From: Paraspadella gotoi
Lineage: Eukaryota > Chaetognatha
Direction of reading: 5' to 3'
Assembly: GCA_051294375.1 (NCBI GenBank)
Contig: CM119266.1
Span: forward strand, 17,602,087-17,666,086
Length of the DNA: 64,000 nucleotides
The notes under the pieces are model-generated. The model did not search any database, had not been told where the DNA came from, and was given only the letters and a program-made list of their open reading frames with translations. Positions within the stretch are counted from its first letter, which is position 1; every line of letters starts with the position of its first letter. A program made the translations under genes and the position numbers. Below, one piece after another: positions 11,793 to 26,111 of this stretch.

Positions 11793-13681
11793 GAGAGAGG
11801 TCCCAAGGTCTTTGCACCGCGATGTCTCTCATCTTCTAAATCTCGCAAATATTTGATCCCAAAAAAAAAAAGACTGAAAAGGAGAAAACGGGAGAAGAAG
11901 AAGAAGACTGGGGTTCGTGAGGAAGAGGAGGGGGGGAAGAGGAGGAGGAGGAGATGAGAAGACGAAAGCGTGAAGAGCAACAACGACAACAACAACGACT
12001 AAAACGATATCAACTTCGCAAACACAACACTCACGGACAGACGGGAACGACGACCAGAACTGAAACAACAACAACAACAACAGAAATCTGATGAAAACCT
12101 TGGAAACGACGACGACGACGACGACCACGAAAACAAGAACAACAACAAAAACAACGACAATAAAGACGAGCGCCACGAAAAACAACAACACCGAAAAACT
12201 GTCTAAGAGCACCATGAAAACGACAACAACAACGACGACGACCTATATCGCCCGACCAAACCGTTTCCCGATCCAATATCGTTTTTGACGTCCGATAGTT
12301 TATGTGACTTTTTCACGCCGTTGATTGAAAACACAATTTCCTTCCTTTTTTTTTCTGTATCTACATTTTTTTTTTGGGTTGGGAAGGAAATGTTTCGATT
12401 TTTTGGTCGGTCTGTCTGTTGGGCGCGTTTCATGGGTCGGTGATTATTCGGTGTTTGGAAACTTTTCAAAGTTAGCGGAGAATAATTTTTATCTTGAATG
12501 TACTATTTTCAAAATATGTTTTTGTTAGGTAGTGGTATTTTTTTATTATAATTGCGACAGTTGGTGAAAGCATTATATCACTTCATTGATAGGAAAATCA
12601 GGTAAATTTTGGAGTTAATTGACGAGTTTCGTGACGATAGTCTTTAATAGACAAGCTTACAGGGTCCTGAATTAATAAATTTTTATTGGTAGTATCAATA
12701 TTTTATTAAACGGTATAATTTTTCTAATGAAAACGTCAGATGTCACTGCCAAAAAATTTAAAAATATTAACTTTATTTATGTAAGAACTTTAAATATATA
12801 TTTTCTTAGGCGCGACTTTTTAAAACACTGAGTTCTTTTTTTTTTGGTAATGGCAGATATAACTAAAAATAATTGTAAAATAATTTTACTCAGTATACAA
12901 TTCTATTTGGTAAAAAAATCACAAATAATTAAACATTTCTTGGTTAAAAATCTAATCCGTTAAAAAAGAGTAAAGATTTAAAAAAAGAAAAAAGAAAGCG
13001 AATACTAAATACATTAGACATTCTTAAAGCCTCGCAAGAGGCGAGCGCTTTTTCATTAAGTTAAACTCAATCCCGTTAATGGATTTTTCAAAGGTTAAAA
13101 GTTACGCCGATTTAGGCAACAGTTTTTTTTCTTCTTTGATGTAGTTGTCTTCTTTTTTGACATTATCTTTCGTATTTCTTGTTTTTTCTTTTCTATTTCT
13201 TCATTTTATGTTCTTTTTTTTCTTCTTTGCTTTTCTATTTGTTTTATTTATGTTCTTTTTTCTCTTTATTTTCTATTTGTTTTATTTTATTTTCTTTTCT
13301 CTTTCTTTTCTATTTCTTTTATTTTATGTTCTTTTCTTTTCTCTTCTTTTCTATTTTGTTTTATTTTTATATTCTTTTCTTTTTCTTTTGATTTCTTTTT
13401 AATTTTGTTTCTTTTCTGCTTTTTTTATTTATTTTTATTTTGTTCTTTTCTGTTTCTTTTCTATCATGTAGTATTTCATTTTTATATACATTCACTTTTT
13501 TATATTTGGTTTTTCTTCTTTAATTTGCTACTAAAAAATTTTATCGGTAATAGGATTGTCCTTTGATCATTAGGTCCTCAAGTCGTCGTCGTCGGAAACT
13601 CAGGTTCAATTTTTTTTTTTTCAAAATAAAACACAACAGAAAAGTGAATCAAAAGGAGAAAGAATTCTGGGAGGGACTCTT

Positions 13682-13720
<39 letters not shown>

Positions 13721-14028
13721 CTCTCTGCTCTGCTCTGCTCTCGTCCGACTGGATCGGAAAAAGGAAATAGTCTGATTCTAAACTTCCCCGAAATCGTGAT
13801 TCTTAATTTTGGGGCGAGGGAGATGAAGAGGAGGAGGAGAGGAAGAGGAGAAGAGCGATCTAAAAGATATTGAAATGTTCAGATTGTTTAAAACCAGTGA
13901 CTAATAAATAGGATGGATCTTGGTGATAGTAGAATGTGAAATTCTTTACTTTTTTTTTCTTTCACATTATTTGTCTCTTTCTTTATTTCTTTCTTCCTAT
14001 TTTTAATTTAGGAGATTTTTAACGCTTC

Positions 14029-14059
<31 letters not shown>

Positions 14060-14326
14060 TCTCTCTCTCTCTCTGGAGATCGTTCTAGGATTTCTATGTG
14101 CTGTTGTCATCAATCTGTCTCTCCGTCTATCTTCTTTTTTCTCTCTCCCTCCGTTTTTATTTCCCTCTCTCTCCTCATTCCCTCTCTATCACTTCCTCCT
14201 CTCTCTCTCTCTGTCTCTCTGTCTCTCCCTCTCTTCTTCCCCTCCCTTTAATTTCTCCTGATTAAAATTCCGGATGATAGAATTCCTGGATGACGGGTTC
14301 ACAACAGGTTGGCACGCCTCTTTGAG

Positions 14327-14403
<77 letters not shown>

Positions 14404-15459
14404 CTGAGGCAACAGATCGTTTTCCCCCAAGCATATAAACGTATATATAGGTATATAATCCTTCCATGGATTTTCTGTGAGAACAGAAAAGTGCAATAAA
14501 AGTAGTCGGCGGGGAAAAGGAAACTTTTTTGAGATGTCATTTTTTGGTGCATTAAAAATAACTTTCTTTTTTGTAATTAATATAATTTATCGTTTTAGTT
14601 AAAATGTAGTAATAATAAATTTATATTAATATTAATAATTCCTTTCCGCTATCGCGATCTCCTTGACAAGCGACTGAGAATTTTTCCGCTTTGAAGAAAA
14701 AAATTAAATTGAAAAGAAAAACATTTCTAAGAAAAGCGTCGGAGATCCACGTCGTTCCAAAAAAAAATTGTTTGTTTGTTTGTTAACGTATTTTTTGTTG
14801 GTTTAAATCATTTTGTTTACTCATTTTTACACTTTTTATAAATTATTTATTATCTATTGTTTTGTTTGTTAACAAAAATTTACTTCATTTACGTTCGATG
14901 GTTACACAACTAACTCAAATTTCACTTATAATTTATGTTTTATTTTGTTTTGACTCTCATGTTTCCCTTTTCCCACGTTTTTTGTTTATATGATTTTTTT
15001 TTCCCAACCCAATAATTTCATTCAAATTTCGAGTCAAGAAAATTTATGTTTCCTCTTTTGATTTTAAGTAAAATGAAAGATTAAACGACTTATTTTGATT
15101 ATAAAGAATAAGTTTTAAAGTTAGTGTTTTCATTAATTTCATGTTTCACTATCTCATTAGAATAGAAAGTAATACTTTCCTACCACATCAGAAACATTTT
15201 GAATAATTTAAAATTGGTTTGACAAAGGATTTTTTTCGAAAACTCTTAGTCTTTGGTTAAAAAAATAAAAACTTTTCTCTCTCGTTATTTAGGAAATTAA
15301 TTACATCTCCGAACCCAGTTAGTTGAAAAAAAAAGGTGACCTCTTAACCCAGAACTACGATTCTAAGATTATTGGATAAAATCAGTTGAGTTTTTTTTTC
15401 TTCTGTTTGAGGGAAAAAAGAAGTTTGAGGAGAATTAAGAGAAAGAAAAATCTGACGGC

Positions 15460-15546
15460 CGTTGTCGTCGTTGTCGTTGTCGTCGTTGTCGTTGTCGTCG
15501 TTGTCGTTGTCGTCGTCGTTGTTGTACTCGTTGTCGTCGTCGTATT
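15460..15546 (+). repeat. (GTCGTT)n microsatellite
   Basis: An imperfect GTCGTT/GTCGTC tandem array. It appears again at 23,036-23,119 in the second copy of the 7.5-kb duplication. Poly-Val (+) and poly-Thr or Asn/Asp (-) frames here are artefacts. Confidence 0.9.
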
Positions 15547-16050
15547 CCCTCTCCTCCTATTCTTCTTTTCAACGTATATTTTGTTTATGTTTCTGACTGT
15601 CATTGTTTAAGATATTCATTTTCCGAAACTTTGAATATCGATAAACTTTATATTCCGAAGCTTATTTTATAAAGTCGATGTTTTAAAGTATGCAACTTAT
15701 CGTAATAGTAGTGTAACTAAATTTGAATTCGTCCAGCGAAAAAACGTGTTTATTTCTTTCGTTTGTTTTTGTTTTTTGTTTGTTTGTTTGTTTTTTTTCG
15801 CTTTTTAAACCTTTTCAATGTTTTGATGTATCAATGTTTTATTGAGATTTTTGGTTTTTGAGTTGATCGTCGTAGTCATGATTTTGATTCACAATAAAAT
15901 AAAAATGCAATATTTGAAGGGAGTGAAAAAAAAGACAGACAGACTAAAAGTGTGCGAACGTGAAGAAAAAAAATAAATTAAAAGAGTAAATTCACGAAAA
16001 ATCAGATGTTTTCACTAAAAAATAACTCAATTCGCGCGGTCAATGAGGCA

Positions 16051-16146
<96 letters not shown>

Positions 16147-16256
16147 AGAGAGAAAAAAAAATTAAAATAATCCAAAAATTAAATCATTGACAAAATGAAG
16201 ATAAAAATCAAACTGCATTAACTTAAGAAGTTTTTTGCAGAGTATCGAGTAAAATT

Positions 16257-16350
<94 letters not shown>

Positions 16351-17130
16351 GTAATCCAGTTTGAGAGGAATCGAGTTTTGTTCCGTAACCAACTTGTACC
16401 TGTTCCCTTTCAGAGTTTTGTCTGAGGCTGATCTGTCGTCGTCGTTATCGTCGTCGTCGTCGTTATCGTCGTCGTCGTCATATTTTCTCGTGGTTGCAAT
16501 TATCGTCGTCGTTATCGTCGTCATCGCCGTCGTCGTCGTTTCATCGGAACTTCGCCCTTTAACTGAAAAAAGAACATAAGATATCAGTTTTTTTCAACGT
16601 TTTTTTTTTCGTATCGAAGTGAGGTAGATAGAAAGATAGAAGATAGTGTGAGAAGAGAGAAAGAAAGAAAAAGAGAGAGGGAGAGATAGAAAGAGAGAGA
16701 GATAGAAGAGAGAGAAAGACAGGGAGAGAGAGACATTTAATCCGTGAATCACCGGTTTTGATGTTCGATAAAAATCACAGCGAAAAAAAAATTAAAAAAG
16801 GAGAAAATGAGCGAAACGATTATTTTTTTTCTGCGGCCGTCAAGTTTCGACTTATATGTTCGGACCGTACTATATATATTGTACTATAGATTGTATTATA
16901 GAGTATTATAAATAATATTCAATATATAACATATTCTTAATAATATATAACATATAATATGTAAATATATTGGATATGAATAATGTTAAAGGATAATTTA
17001 TTTTGTAAGGTAAAGCTAGTACTCGATTAATCATAAAATTTGTATATGTCTATTTTGAAAGTGATTCCTTAAAGCTTAATATCTCTTACTCATTACCCAT
17101 CATCATCATCATCATCATCACGTGAGTTGG

Positions 17131-17272
17131 ATGGAAGCCTTAGCCTTAGCCTTAGCCTTAGCCTTAGCCTTAGCCTTAGCCTTAGCCTTATCCTCCCATA
17201 GCCAGTCCAAAGTCAGGGGCTTATTTATTAAATGCATGAATAATTGACTATTGGTTGCGCCAATTTAATTTA
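17131..17272 (+). repeat. Dispersed repeat carrying a (GCCTTA)n expansion
   Basis: Starts GGATGGAAGCCTTA, where the standard element reads GATGGAGGCCTTA, then runs through nine GCCTTA units (17,137-17,190). It resumes as CCAGTCCAAAGTCAGGGG, CTTATTTATTAAATG and TTGGTTGCGCCAATTT. The hexamer array thus seems to have grown inside the AGGCCTTAA part of the dispersed element. The duplicate at 24,696-24,822 has seven units. Confidence 0.75.
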
Positions 17273-17768
17273 ATTTTCCCCTCTTTTTTCTCCTATTCTT
17301 CCCTTTTTTTGGCTTCCATCTTCTAATCACCCATAAAAGAGAATCATGCCTTTCGAATCTTCATTTATTCATTTATTCATTCGTTTAGATTTGTCTTCGT
17401 CAATTTCTTTACCGATATTATTGTTATTACTATGAAAACCGAAAAAAATGTTTTTTATGTTTTTTTAATTTTTGTGTTTAAAATTTTTTTCTTTAGATTT
17501 ATCAATTATAATTGAAATTTTATAATTATGTAATGTAATATATTGTAATATAAATAGAATGAGAATATCTATATTTATAACATTTTATATTATATTTACA
17601 ATTATTCAATCATCTTTGTATTTTCTCTTCTTTTCTTTTTTTATTTTCTCACTCGAAACCTGAAAAGGTAAACAACTTGATTTCGCTGTCACAACATCGC
17701 TATTTCTCTCACAGGAGTCTAATCTCACCCTCTCTCCCTCTCACTCTCCCTCTCTCTCTCTCCCTCTC

Positions 17769-17817
<49 letters not shown>

Positions 17818-18151
17818 CCTCTCATCGCCTCTTAGCTTTTCACTCCACCATCACTTTTCAGTCTTAACATCACAATCACCTTCACTCAACTTTACTCTCA
17901 AAATTCGTTCCTCAATTTCCTTTTATCGCTTCTCTCTCCTTTTCCGTTATCTTCACTTCCTCTCTCCATCGATCCGACTTCTCTTTCTCTTCCTCTTCCT
18001 CTCTATTTTCCTAACGACCTTTTCACGACTTCTCTATTTCTATTTGCATTTCCCTCTCTCTTTTCTCTTATCTTTTCAAGAATTCTACCTACAAAAAGAG
18101 ATAAAAAAGCGAAAAAATTTATATCATTATCTCTCTCTCTCTCTCTCTTTT

Positions 18152-18186
<35 letters not shown>

Positions 18187-18191
18187 ATCTA

Positions 18192-18222
<31 letters not shown>

Positions 18223-18263
18223 TTCACTTTCTCTCTATCTCACTCCATCATTCTCTCTGTCTC

Positions 18264-18328
<65 letters not shown>

Positions 18329-18484
18329 CTCTCTCCTCTCTCTCTCATTTTATACTTTTCTCAGAAAGCTTGGAGCTTAAAGTTCGTCAGCAGGAAATTA
18401 CATCTACAGTTTTTATTAAATTTTTTAAAATTTTATTTGTTGTTATTGTTGTCGTTGTCGTTGTTGTTGTTGTTGTTGACGGTA

Positions 18485-18498
18485 AAGGAAGAAAATTC

Positions 18499-18582
<84 letters not shown>

Positions 18583-18585
18583 GAC
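18485..18585 (+). repeat. (GTTGTC)n and (GA)n microsatellites
   Basis: GTTGTTGTC-type repeats (18,438-18,478) are followed by a long (GA)n tract (18,501-18,585). The open frame running through both CT and GA tracts upstream is Ser/Leu then Arg/Glu and is not a gene. Confidence 0.85.
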
Positions 18586-18799
18586 GACGCGAAACGTGAA
18601 AAAGAAACAAACTACAAATATTAAAAAAGAAAGAAAAATCCAAATCTGCGATTCGCGGGGATTTTCTTTTTTTTTTTCTTTTGAAAAATAAAAATTAAAA
18701 ACTTTAGTTTGGAAGACAAAAAAACTTTTGCTGTGCGAATGAAATTATTCAAATTTTTCGTCCAAAGATTCCAGATTAATCTTGGATTAAATTCGACTT

Positions 18800-18824
18800 N
18801 NNNNNNNNNNNNNNNNNNNNNNNN
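18800..18824. other. 25-N scaffold gap at a duplication border
   Basis: Exactly 25 N. The sequence before the gap recurs at the end of copy 2 (26,361) and the sequence after it recurs at 11,258. This is what two overlapping contig ends joined without merging would give. Confidence 0.95.
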
Positions 18825-19322
18825 AAAAAAAAGAAAATTAATTCATCAATATTTTTTACAAATAATATTAAATGAATGGATAATTGATATATTGGTTGAA
18901 CCAATTTCATTAAAAGAAAAAACATAATAGGAAGGAAATACGAAAGAATATAAAAAAGATAAGAGAAAATTTTTTTTTTCACTAAAGAAAAGATAAAAAA
19001 AAGAAATGAATTAGTAAACAAATAAAAAAATAAAATATAAAAAACAAAACAGAAAAACTAATGAAAAAGAAACAAAAAAAAGGTAAAATATAAAAAAAGA
19101 AAAAAGAAAAACTAATAAAAAAGAAAAAAAAACAAGAAGAAACTGAAGAAAAAAAAAAGACAAACAAGAAAATCTCACAAAACAACATTTTTTTTAAAAA
19201 AATACGGAAGTCAAAACGAATAAAAAAAAAAATATGAAAGAAAAAAAAATGAAATAAAAGAATATTCGACTCAACAAGCTCACGAACCCTTGTGTAGAGA
19301 GAGAGAGAGAGAGAGAGAAGAG

Positions 19323-19355
<33 letters not shown>

Positions 19356-21275
19356 AGAGAGAGAGAGAAGAGAGAAGGTCCCAAGGTCTTTGCAACCGCG
19401 ATGTCTCTCATCTTCTAACAATACTGCGCAAAATATTGGATCCCAAAAAAAAAAAAAGACTGAAAAGCGAGAAAAACGGGAAGAAGAAGAAGAAGGGGTT
19501 CGTGGAGAGAAAGGAGAGGGCGGAAGAGGAGGAGGAGGACTAGAAGAAGACGAAAGCGTGAAGGCAACAACGACAACGACTAAAAACGATATCAACTCGC
19601 AAACACAACAACTCACGGACAGACGGAACGACGACCAGAACTGAAACAACAACAACAACAACAGAACTGATGAGAAACCTTGGAAACGACGACGACGACA
19701 CGACGACCACGAAAACAAGAACAACAACAAAAACAACGACAATAAGACGAGCGCCACGGAAAACAACAACACCGAAAAACTGTCAAGAGCACCATGGAAA
19801 CGACAACAACAACGAGACGACGACCTATATCGCCCGACCAAACACCGTTTCCCGATCCAATATTCGTTTTATGACTCCGATAGTTTATGTGACTTTTCAC
19901 GCGTTGATTGAAAACACATTTCCTTCCTTTTTTTTTCCTGTATCTACGTTTTTTTATTTATTGGGAGTTGGGAAGGAAATGTTTTCTCAGGAAAAAAGGG
20001 CATGCGATTTCATGGGTTTATTTTTTGGTCGGTCTGTCTGTTGGGCGCGTTTAATGGGTCGGTGATTATTCGTGTTTGGAAACTTTTCTTAGTTAGCGGG
20101 AATAATTTTTATCTTGAATGTACTATTTTTAAAATATCTTTTGTTATGTAGTGGTATTTTTTTTATTGTAATTGCGACAGTTGGTGAAAGCATTATATCA
20201 CTTCATTGATAGGAAAATCAGGTAGTTTTGGAGTTAATTGACGAGTTTGTGAGATAGTCTTTATAGAAAGCTTACAGGGTCCTGAATTAATAAATTTTTA
20301 TTGGTAGTATCAATATTTTATTAAACGGTATAATTTTCTAATGAAAACGTCAGATGTCACTGCCAAAAAATTTAAAATATTAACTTTATTTATGTAAGAA
20401 CTTTAAATATATATTTTCTTAGGCGCGACTTTTAAAACACTGAGTTCTTTTTTTTTTGGTAATGGCAGATATAATAAAAATACATTGTAAAATAATTTTA
20501 CTATATACAATTCTATTTGGTAAAAAAATCACAAATAATTAAACATTTCTTGGTTAAAAATCTAATCCGTTAAAAAAAGTAAAGATTTAAAAAAAGAAAA
20601 AAGAAAGCGAATACTAAATACATTAGACTCTTAAAGCCTCCAAGAGGCGAGCGCTTTTTCATTAAGTTAACTCAATCCCGTTAATGATTTTTCAAGGTTA
20701 AAAGTTACGCGATTTTAGGCAACAGTTTTTTTTCTTCTTTGATGTAGTTGTCTTCTTTTTTGACACTTTATACTTTCGTATTTCTTGTTTTTTCTTTTCT
20801 ATTTCTTTCATTTTATGTTCTTTTTTTTCTCTTTCTTTTCTATTTGTTTTATTTTATGTTCTTTTTTTCTCTTTATTTTCTATTTGTTTTATTTTATTTT
20901 CTTTTCTCTTTCTTTTCTATTTCTTTTATTTTATGTTCTTTTCTTTTCTCTTCTTTTCTATTTGTTTTATTTTATATTCTTTTCTTTTTCTTTTTGATTT
21001 CTTTTTATTTTGTTCTTTTCTGCTTTTTTTTATTTATTTTTATTTTGTGCTTTTCTGTTTCTTTTCTATCATGTAGTATTTTATTTTTTATACATTCACT
21101 TTTTTATTTTGGTTTTTTCTTCTTTATTTTCTACTAAAAAATTTTATCGGAATAGGATTGTCCTTTGATCATTAGGTCTCAAGTCGTCGTCGTCGGAAAC
21201 TCAGGTTCAAGTTTTTTTTTTCAAAATAAAACAAACAGAAAAGTGAATCAAAAGGAGAAAGAATTCTGGGAGGGA

Positions 21276-21329
<54 letters not shown>

Positions 21330-21634
21330 CTCTCGCTCTCGCTCTCGCTCTCGCTCTCTCACTGGATCGGAAAAGGAAATGTCTGATTCTAAACTTCCGA
21401 AATCGTGATTCTTATTTTTGGGGGCGAGGGAGATGAAGAGGAGGAGGAGGAGGAAGAGGAAGAGGATCTAAAAAGATATTGAAATGTTCAGATGTTAAAA
21501 CAGTGACTAATAATGGGATGGGATCTTGTGATAGTAGAATGTGAAATTCTTTACTTTTTTTTTCTTTCACATTATTTGTCTCTTTCTTTATTTCTTTCTT
21601 CCTATTTTTAATTTTAGGAGATTTTTAACGCTTC

Positions 21635-21665
<31 letters not shown>

Positions 21666-21951
21666 TCTCTCTCTCTCTCTGGAGATCGTTCTAGGATTTC
21701 TATGTGCTGTTGTCATCAATCTGTCTCTCCGTCTATCTTCTTTTTTTCTCTCTCTCCCTCCGTTTTTATTTCCCTCTCTCTCCTCATTCCCTCTCTATCA
21801 CTTCCTCCTCTCTCTCTCTCTGTCTCTCTGTCTCTCCCTCTCTTCTTCCCCCTCCCTTTAATTTCTCCTGATTAAAAATTCCGGATGATAGAATTCCTGG
21901 ATGACGGGTTTCACAACAGGTTGGCACCGCCTCTTTGAGAGCGAGAGAGAG

Positions 21952-21961
21952 NNNNNNNNNN
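21952..21961. other. 10-N gap in (GA)n
   Basis: Ten N in the middle of a GA tract. The homologous tract in copy 1 (14,330-14,402) is about 70 bp, so the gap is probably a collapsed repeat. Confidence 0.95.
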
Positions 21962-23625
21962 AGAGAGAGAGAGGCTGAGGCAACAGATCGTTTTCCCCCA
22001 AGCATATAAACGTATATATAGGTATATAATCCTTCCATGGATTTTCTGTGAGAACAGAAAAGTGCAATAAAAGTAGTCGGCGGGGAAAAGGAAACTTTTT
22101 TGAGATGTCATTTTTTGGTGCATTAAAAATAACTTTCTTTTTTGTAATTAATATAATTTATCGTTTTAGTTAAAATGTAGTAATAATAAATTTATATTAA
22201 TATTAATAATTCCTTTCCGCTATCGCGATCTCCTTGACAAGCGACTGAGAATTTTTCCGCTTTGAAGAAAAAAATTAAATTGAAAAGAAAAACATTTCTA
22301 AGAAAAGCGTCGGAGATCCACGTCGTTCCAAAAAAAAATTGTTTGTTTGTTTGTTAACGTATTTTTTGTTGGTTAAATCATTTTGTTTACTCATTTTTAC
22401 ACTTTTTATAAATTATTTATTATCTATTGTTTTGTTTGTTAACAAAAATTTACTTCATTTACGTTCGATGGTTTACACAACTAACTCAAATTTCACTTAT
22501 AATTTATGTTTTATTTTGTTTTGACTCTCATGTTTCCCTTTTCCCACGTTTTTTGTTTATATGATTTTTTTTTCCCAACCCAATAATTTCATTCAAATTT
22601 CGAGTCAAGAAAATTTATGTTTCCTCTTTTGATTTTAAGTAAAATGAAAGATTTAAACGACTTATTTTGATTATAAAGAATAAGTTTTAAAGTTAGTGTT
22701 TTCATTAATTTCATGTTTCACTATCTCATTAGAATAGAAAGTAATACTTTCCTACCACATCAGAAACATTTTGAATAATTTAAAATTGGTTTGACAAAGG
22801 ATTTTTTTCGAAAACTCTTAGTCTTTGGTTAAAAAATAAAAACTTTTCTCTCTCGTTATTTAGGAAATTAATTACATCTCCGAACCCAGTTAGTTGAAAA
22901 AAAAAGGTGACCTCTTAACCCAGAACTACGATTTCTAAGATTATTGGATAAAATCAGTTGAGTTTTTTTTTTCTTCTGTTTTGAGGGAAAAAAGAAGTTT
23001 GAGGAGAATTAAGAGAAAGAAAAATCTGACGGCCGTTGTCGTCGTTGTCGTTGTCGTCGTTGTCGTTGTCGTCGTTGTCGTTGTCGTCGTCGTTGTTGTA
23101 CTCGTCGTCGTCGTCGTATTCCCTCTCCTCCTTATTCTTCTTTTCAACGTATATTTTGTTTATGTTTCTGACTGTCATTGTTTAAGATATTCATTTTCCG
23201 AAACTTTGAATATCGATAAACTTTATATTCCGAAGCTTATTTTATAAAGTTCGATGTTTTAAAGTATGCAACTTATCGTAATAGTAGTGTAACTAAATTT
23301 GAATTCGTCCAGCGAAAAAACGTGTTTATTTCTTTTGTTTGTTTTTGTTTTTTGTTTGTTTGTTTGTTTTTTTTTCGCTTTTTAAACCTTTTCAATGTTT
23401 TGATGTATCAATGTTTTATTGAGATTTTTGGTTTTTGAGTTGATCGTCGTAGTCATGATTTTGATTCACAATAAAATAAAAATGCAATATTTGAAGGGAG
23501 TGAAAAAAAAGACAGACAGACTAAAAGTGTGCGAACGTGAAGAAAAAAAATAAATAAAAGAGTAAATTCACGAAAAATCAGATGTTTTCACTAAAAAATA
23601 ACTCAATTCGCGAGTCATGAGGCAG

Positions 23626-23718
<93 letters not shown>

Positions 23719-23847
23719 AAAAATTAAAATAATCCAAAAATTAAAATCATTGACAAAATGAAGATAAAAATCAAACTGCATTAACTTAAGAAGTTTTTTG
23801 CAGAGTATCGAGTAAAATTGAGAGAGAAAGAGGAGAGAGAGAGAGAG

Positions 23848-23895
<48 letters not shown>

Positions 23896-24695
23896 AAGAG
23901 AGAGAGGCGGTCATCCAGTTTGAGAGGAATCGAGTTTTGTTCCGTAACCAACTTGTACCTGTTCCCTTTCAGAGTTTTGTCTGAGGCTGATCTGTCGTCG
24001 TCGTTATCGTCGTCGTCGTCGTTATCGTCGTCGTCGTCATATTTTCTCGTGGTTGCAATTATCGTCGTCGTTATCGTCGTCATCGCCGTCGTCGTCGTTT
24101 CATCGGAACTTCGCCCCTTTAACTGAAAAAAGAACATAAGATATCAGTTTTTTCAACGTTTTTTTTTTCGTATCGAAGTGAGGGTAGATAGAAAGATAGA
24201 AAGATAGTGTGAGAAAGAGAGAAAGAAAGAAAAAGAGAGAGGGAGAGATAGAAAGAGAGAGAGATAGAAAGAGAGAGAAAGACAGGGAGAGAGAGACATT
24301 TAATCCGTGAATCACCGGTTTTGATGTTCGATAAAAATCACAGCGAAAAAAAAATTAAAAAAGGAGAAAATGAGCGAAACGATTATTTTTTTTCTGCGGC
24401 CGTCAAGTTTCGACTTTAATGTTCGGGACCGTACTATATATATTGTACTATAGATTGTATTATAGAGTATTATAAATAATATTCAATATATAACATATTC
24501 TTTAATAATATATAACATATAATATGTAAATATATTGGATATGAATAATGTTAAAGGATAATTTATTTTGTAAGGTAAAGCTAGTACTCGATTAATCATA
24601 AAATTTGTATATGTCTATTTTGAAAGTGATTCCTTAAAGCTTAATATCTCTTACTCATTACCCATCATCATCATCATCATCATCACGTGAGTTGG

Positions 24696-24822
24696 ATGGA
24701 AGCCTTAGCCTTAGCCTTAGCCTTAGCCTTAGCCTTAGCCTTATCCTCCCATAGCCAGTCCAAAGTCAGGGGCTTATTTATTAAATGCATGAATAATTTG
24801 ACTATTGGTTGCGCCAATTTAA
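24696..24822 (+). repeat. Dispersed repeat with (GCCTTA)n, duplicate copy
   Basis: The counterpart of 17,131-17,272 inside the second 7.5-kb copy, with seven hexamer units (24,702-24,743) instead of nine. Confidence 0.75.
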
Positions 24823-25317
24823 TTTAATTTTCCCCTCTTTTTTCTCCTATTCTTCCCTTTTTTTTGGCTTCCATCTTCTAATCACCCATAAAAGAGAATC
24901 ATGCCTTTCGAAATCTTCATTTATTCATTTATTCATTCGTTTAGATTTGTCTTCGTCAATTTCTTTACCGATATGATTGTTATTTACTATGAAAACCGAA
25001 AAAAAAATGTTTTTATGTTTTTTTAATTTTTGTGTTTAAAAATTTTTTTCTTAGATTTATCAATTATAATTGAAATTTTATAATTATGTAATGTAATTAT
25101 ATTGTAATATAAATAGAATGAGAATATCTATATTTATAACATTTTATATTATATTTACAATTATTCAATCATCTTTGTATTTTCTCTTCTTTTCTTTTTT
25201 TATTTTCTCACTCGAAACCTGAAAAGGTAAACAACTTGATTTCGCTGTCACAACATCGCTATTCTCTCACAGGAGTCTAATCTCACCCTCTCTCCCTCTC
25301 ACTCTCCCTCTCTCTCT

Positions 25318-25403
<86 letters not shown>

Positions 25404-25863
25404 CCTCTCATCGCCTCTTAGCTTTTCACTCCACCCATCACTTTTCAGTCTTAACATCACAATCACCTTCACTCAACTTTACTCTCAAAATTCGTTCCTC
25501 AATTTCCTTTTATCGCTTCTCTCCTCCTTTTCCGTTATCTTCACTTCTCTCTCCATCGACCGACTTCTCTTTCTCTTCCTCTTCCTCTCTATTTTCCTAA
25601 CGACCTTTTCACGACTTCTCTATTTCTATTTTGCATTTCCCTCTCTCTTTTCTCCTTATCTTTTTCAAGAATTCTACCTACAAAAAGAGATAAAAAAGCG
25701 AAAAAATTTATATCATTATCTCTCTCTCTCTCTCTCTTTTTCTCTCTCTCTCTCTCTGTCTGTCTTCTCTTCTCTCTTCTCTCTCTCTCTCTCTCTTCTC
25801 TCTTCTCTCTATCTCTCTCTCTCTTTCACTTTCTTTCTATCTCACTCTCCATCATTCTCTCTG

Positions 25864-25909
<46 letters not shown>

Positions 25910-26060
25910 ATACTTTTCTCAGAAAGCTTGGAGCTTAAAGTTCGTCAGCAGGAAATTACATCTACAGTTTTTATTAAATTTTTTAAAATTTTATTTGTTG
26001 TTATTGTTGTCGTTGTCGTTGTTGTTGTTGTTGTTGACGGTAAAGGAAGAAAATTCATAT

Positions 26061-26111
<51 letters not shown>

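Larger units (their letters stand above)
11258..18799 (+). repeat. 7.5-kb duplication, copy 1
   Basis: Colinear with 18,825-26,361 over its whole length, from AAAAGAAAATTAATTCATC to TTGGATTAAATTCGACTT. Differences are almost all 1-bp indels and microsatellite length changes. The copy ends exactly at the 25-N gap 18,800-18,824. It contains (GA)n at 11,717-11,790, 14,330-14,402, 16,052-16,154 and 16,257-16,347; (CT)n at 17,740-17,815 and 18,129-18,345; (GTCGTT)n at 15,462-15,545; (GTC)n at 16,435-16,540; (ATC)n at 17,098-17,120; and a T-rich block at 13,120-13,470. No convincing exon was found. Confidence 0.95.

Noticed and set aside
15382-15610. Poly-Thr / poly-Val frames
   Set aside because: These are microsatellite (GTCGTT)n translations, present identically in the second 7.5-kb copy.
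18044-18691. A 215-codon + frame through CT then GA tracts
   Set aside because: Ser/Leu then Arg/Glu dipeptides come directly from microsatellites. The duplicate copy has indels and no matching frame.
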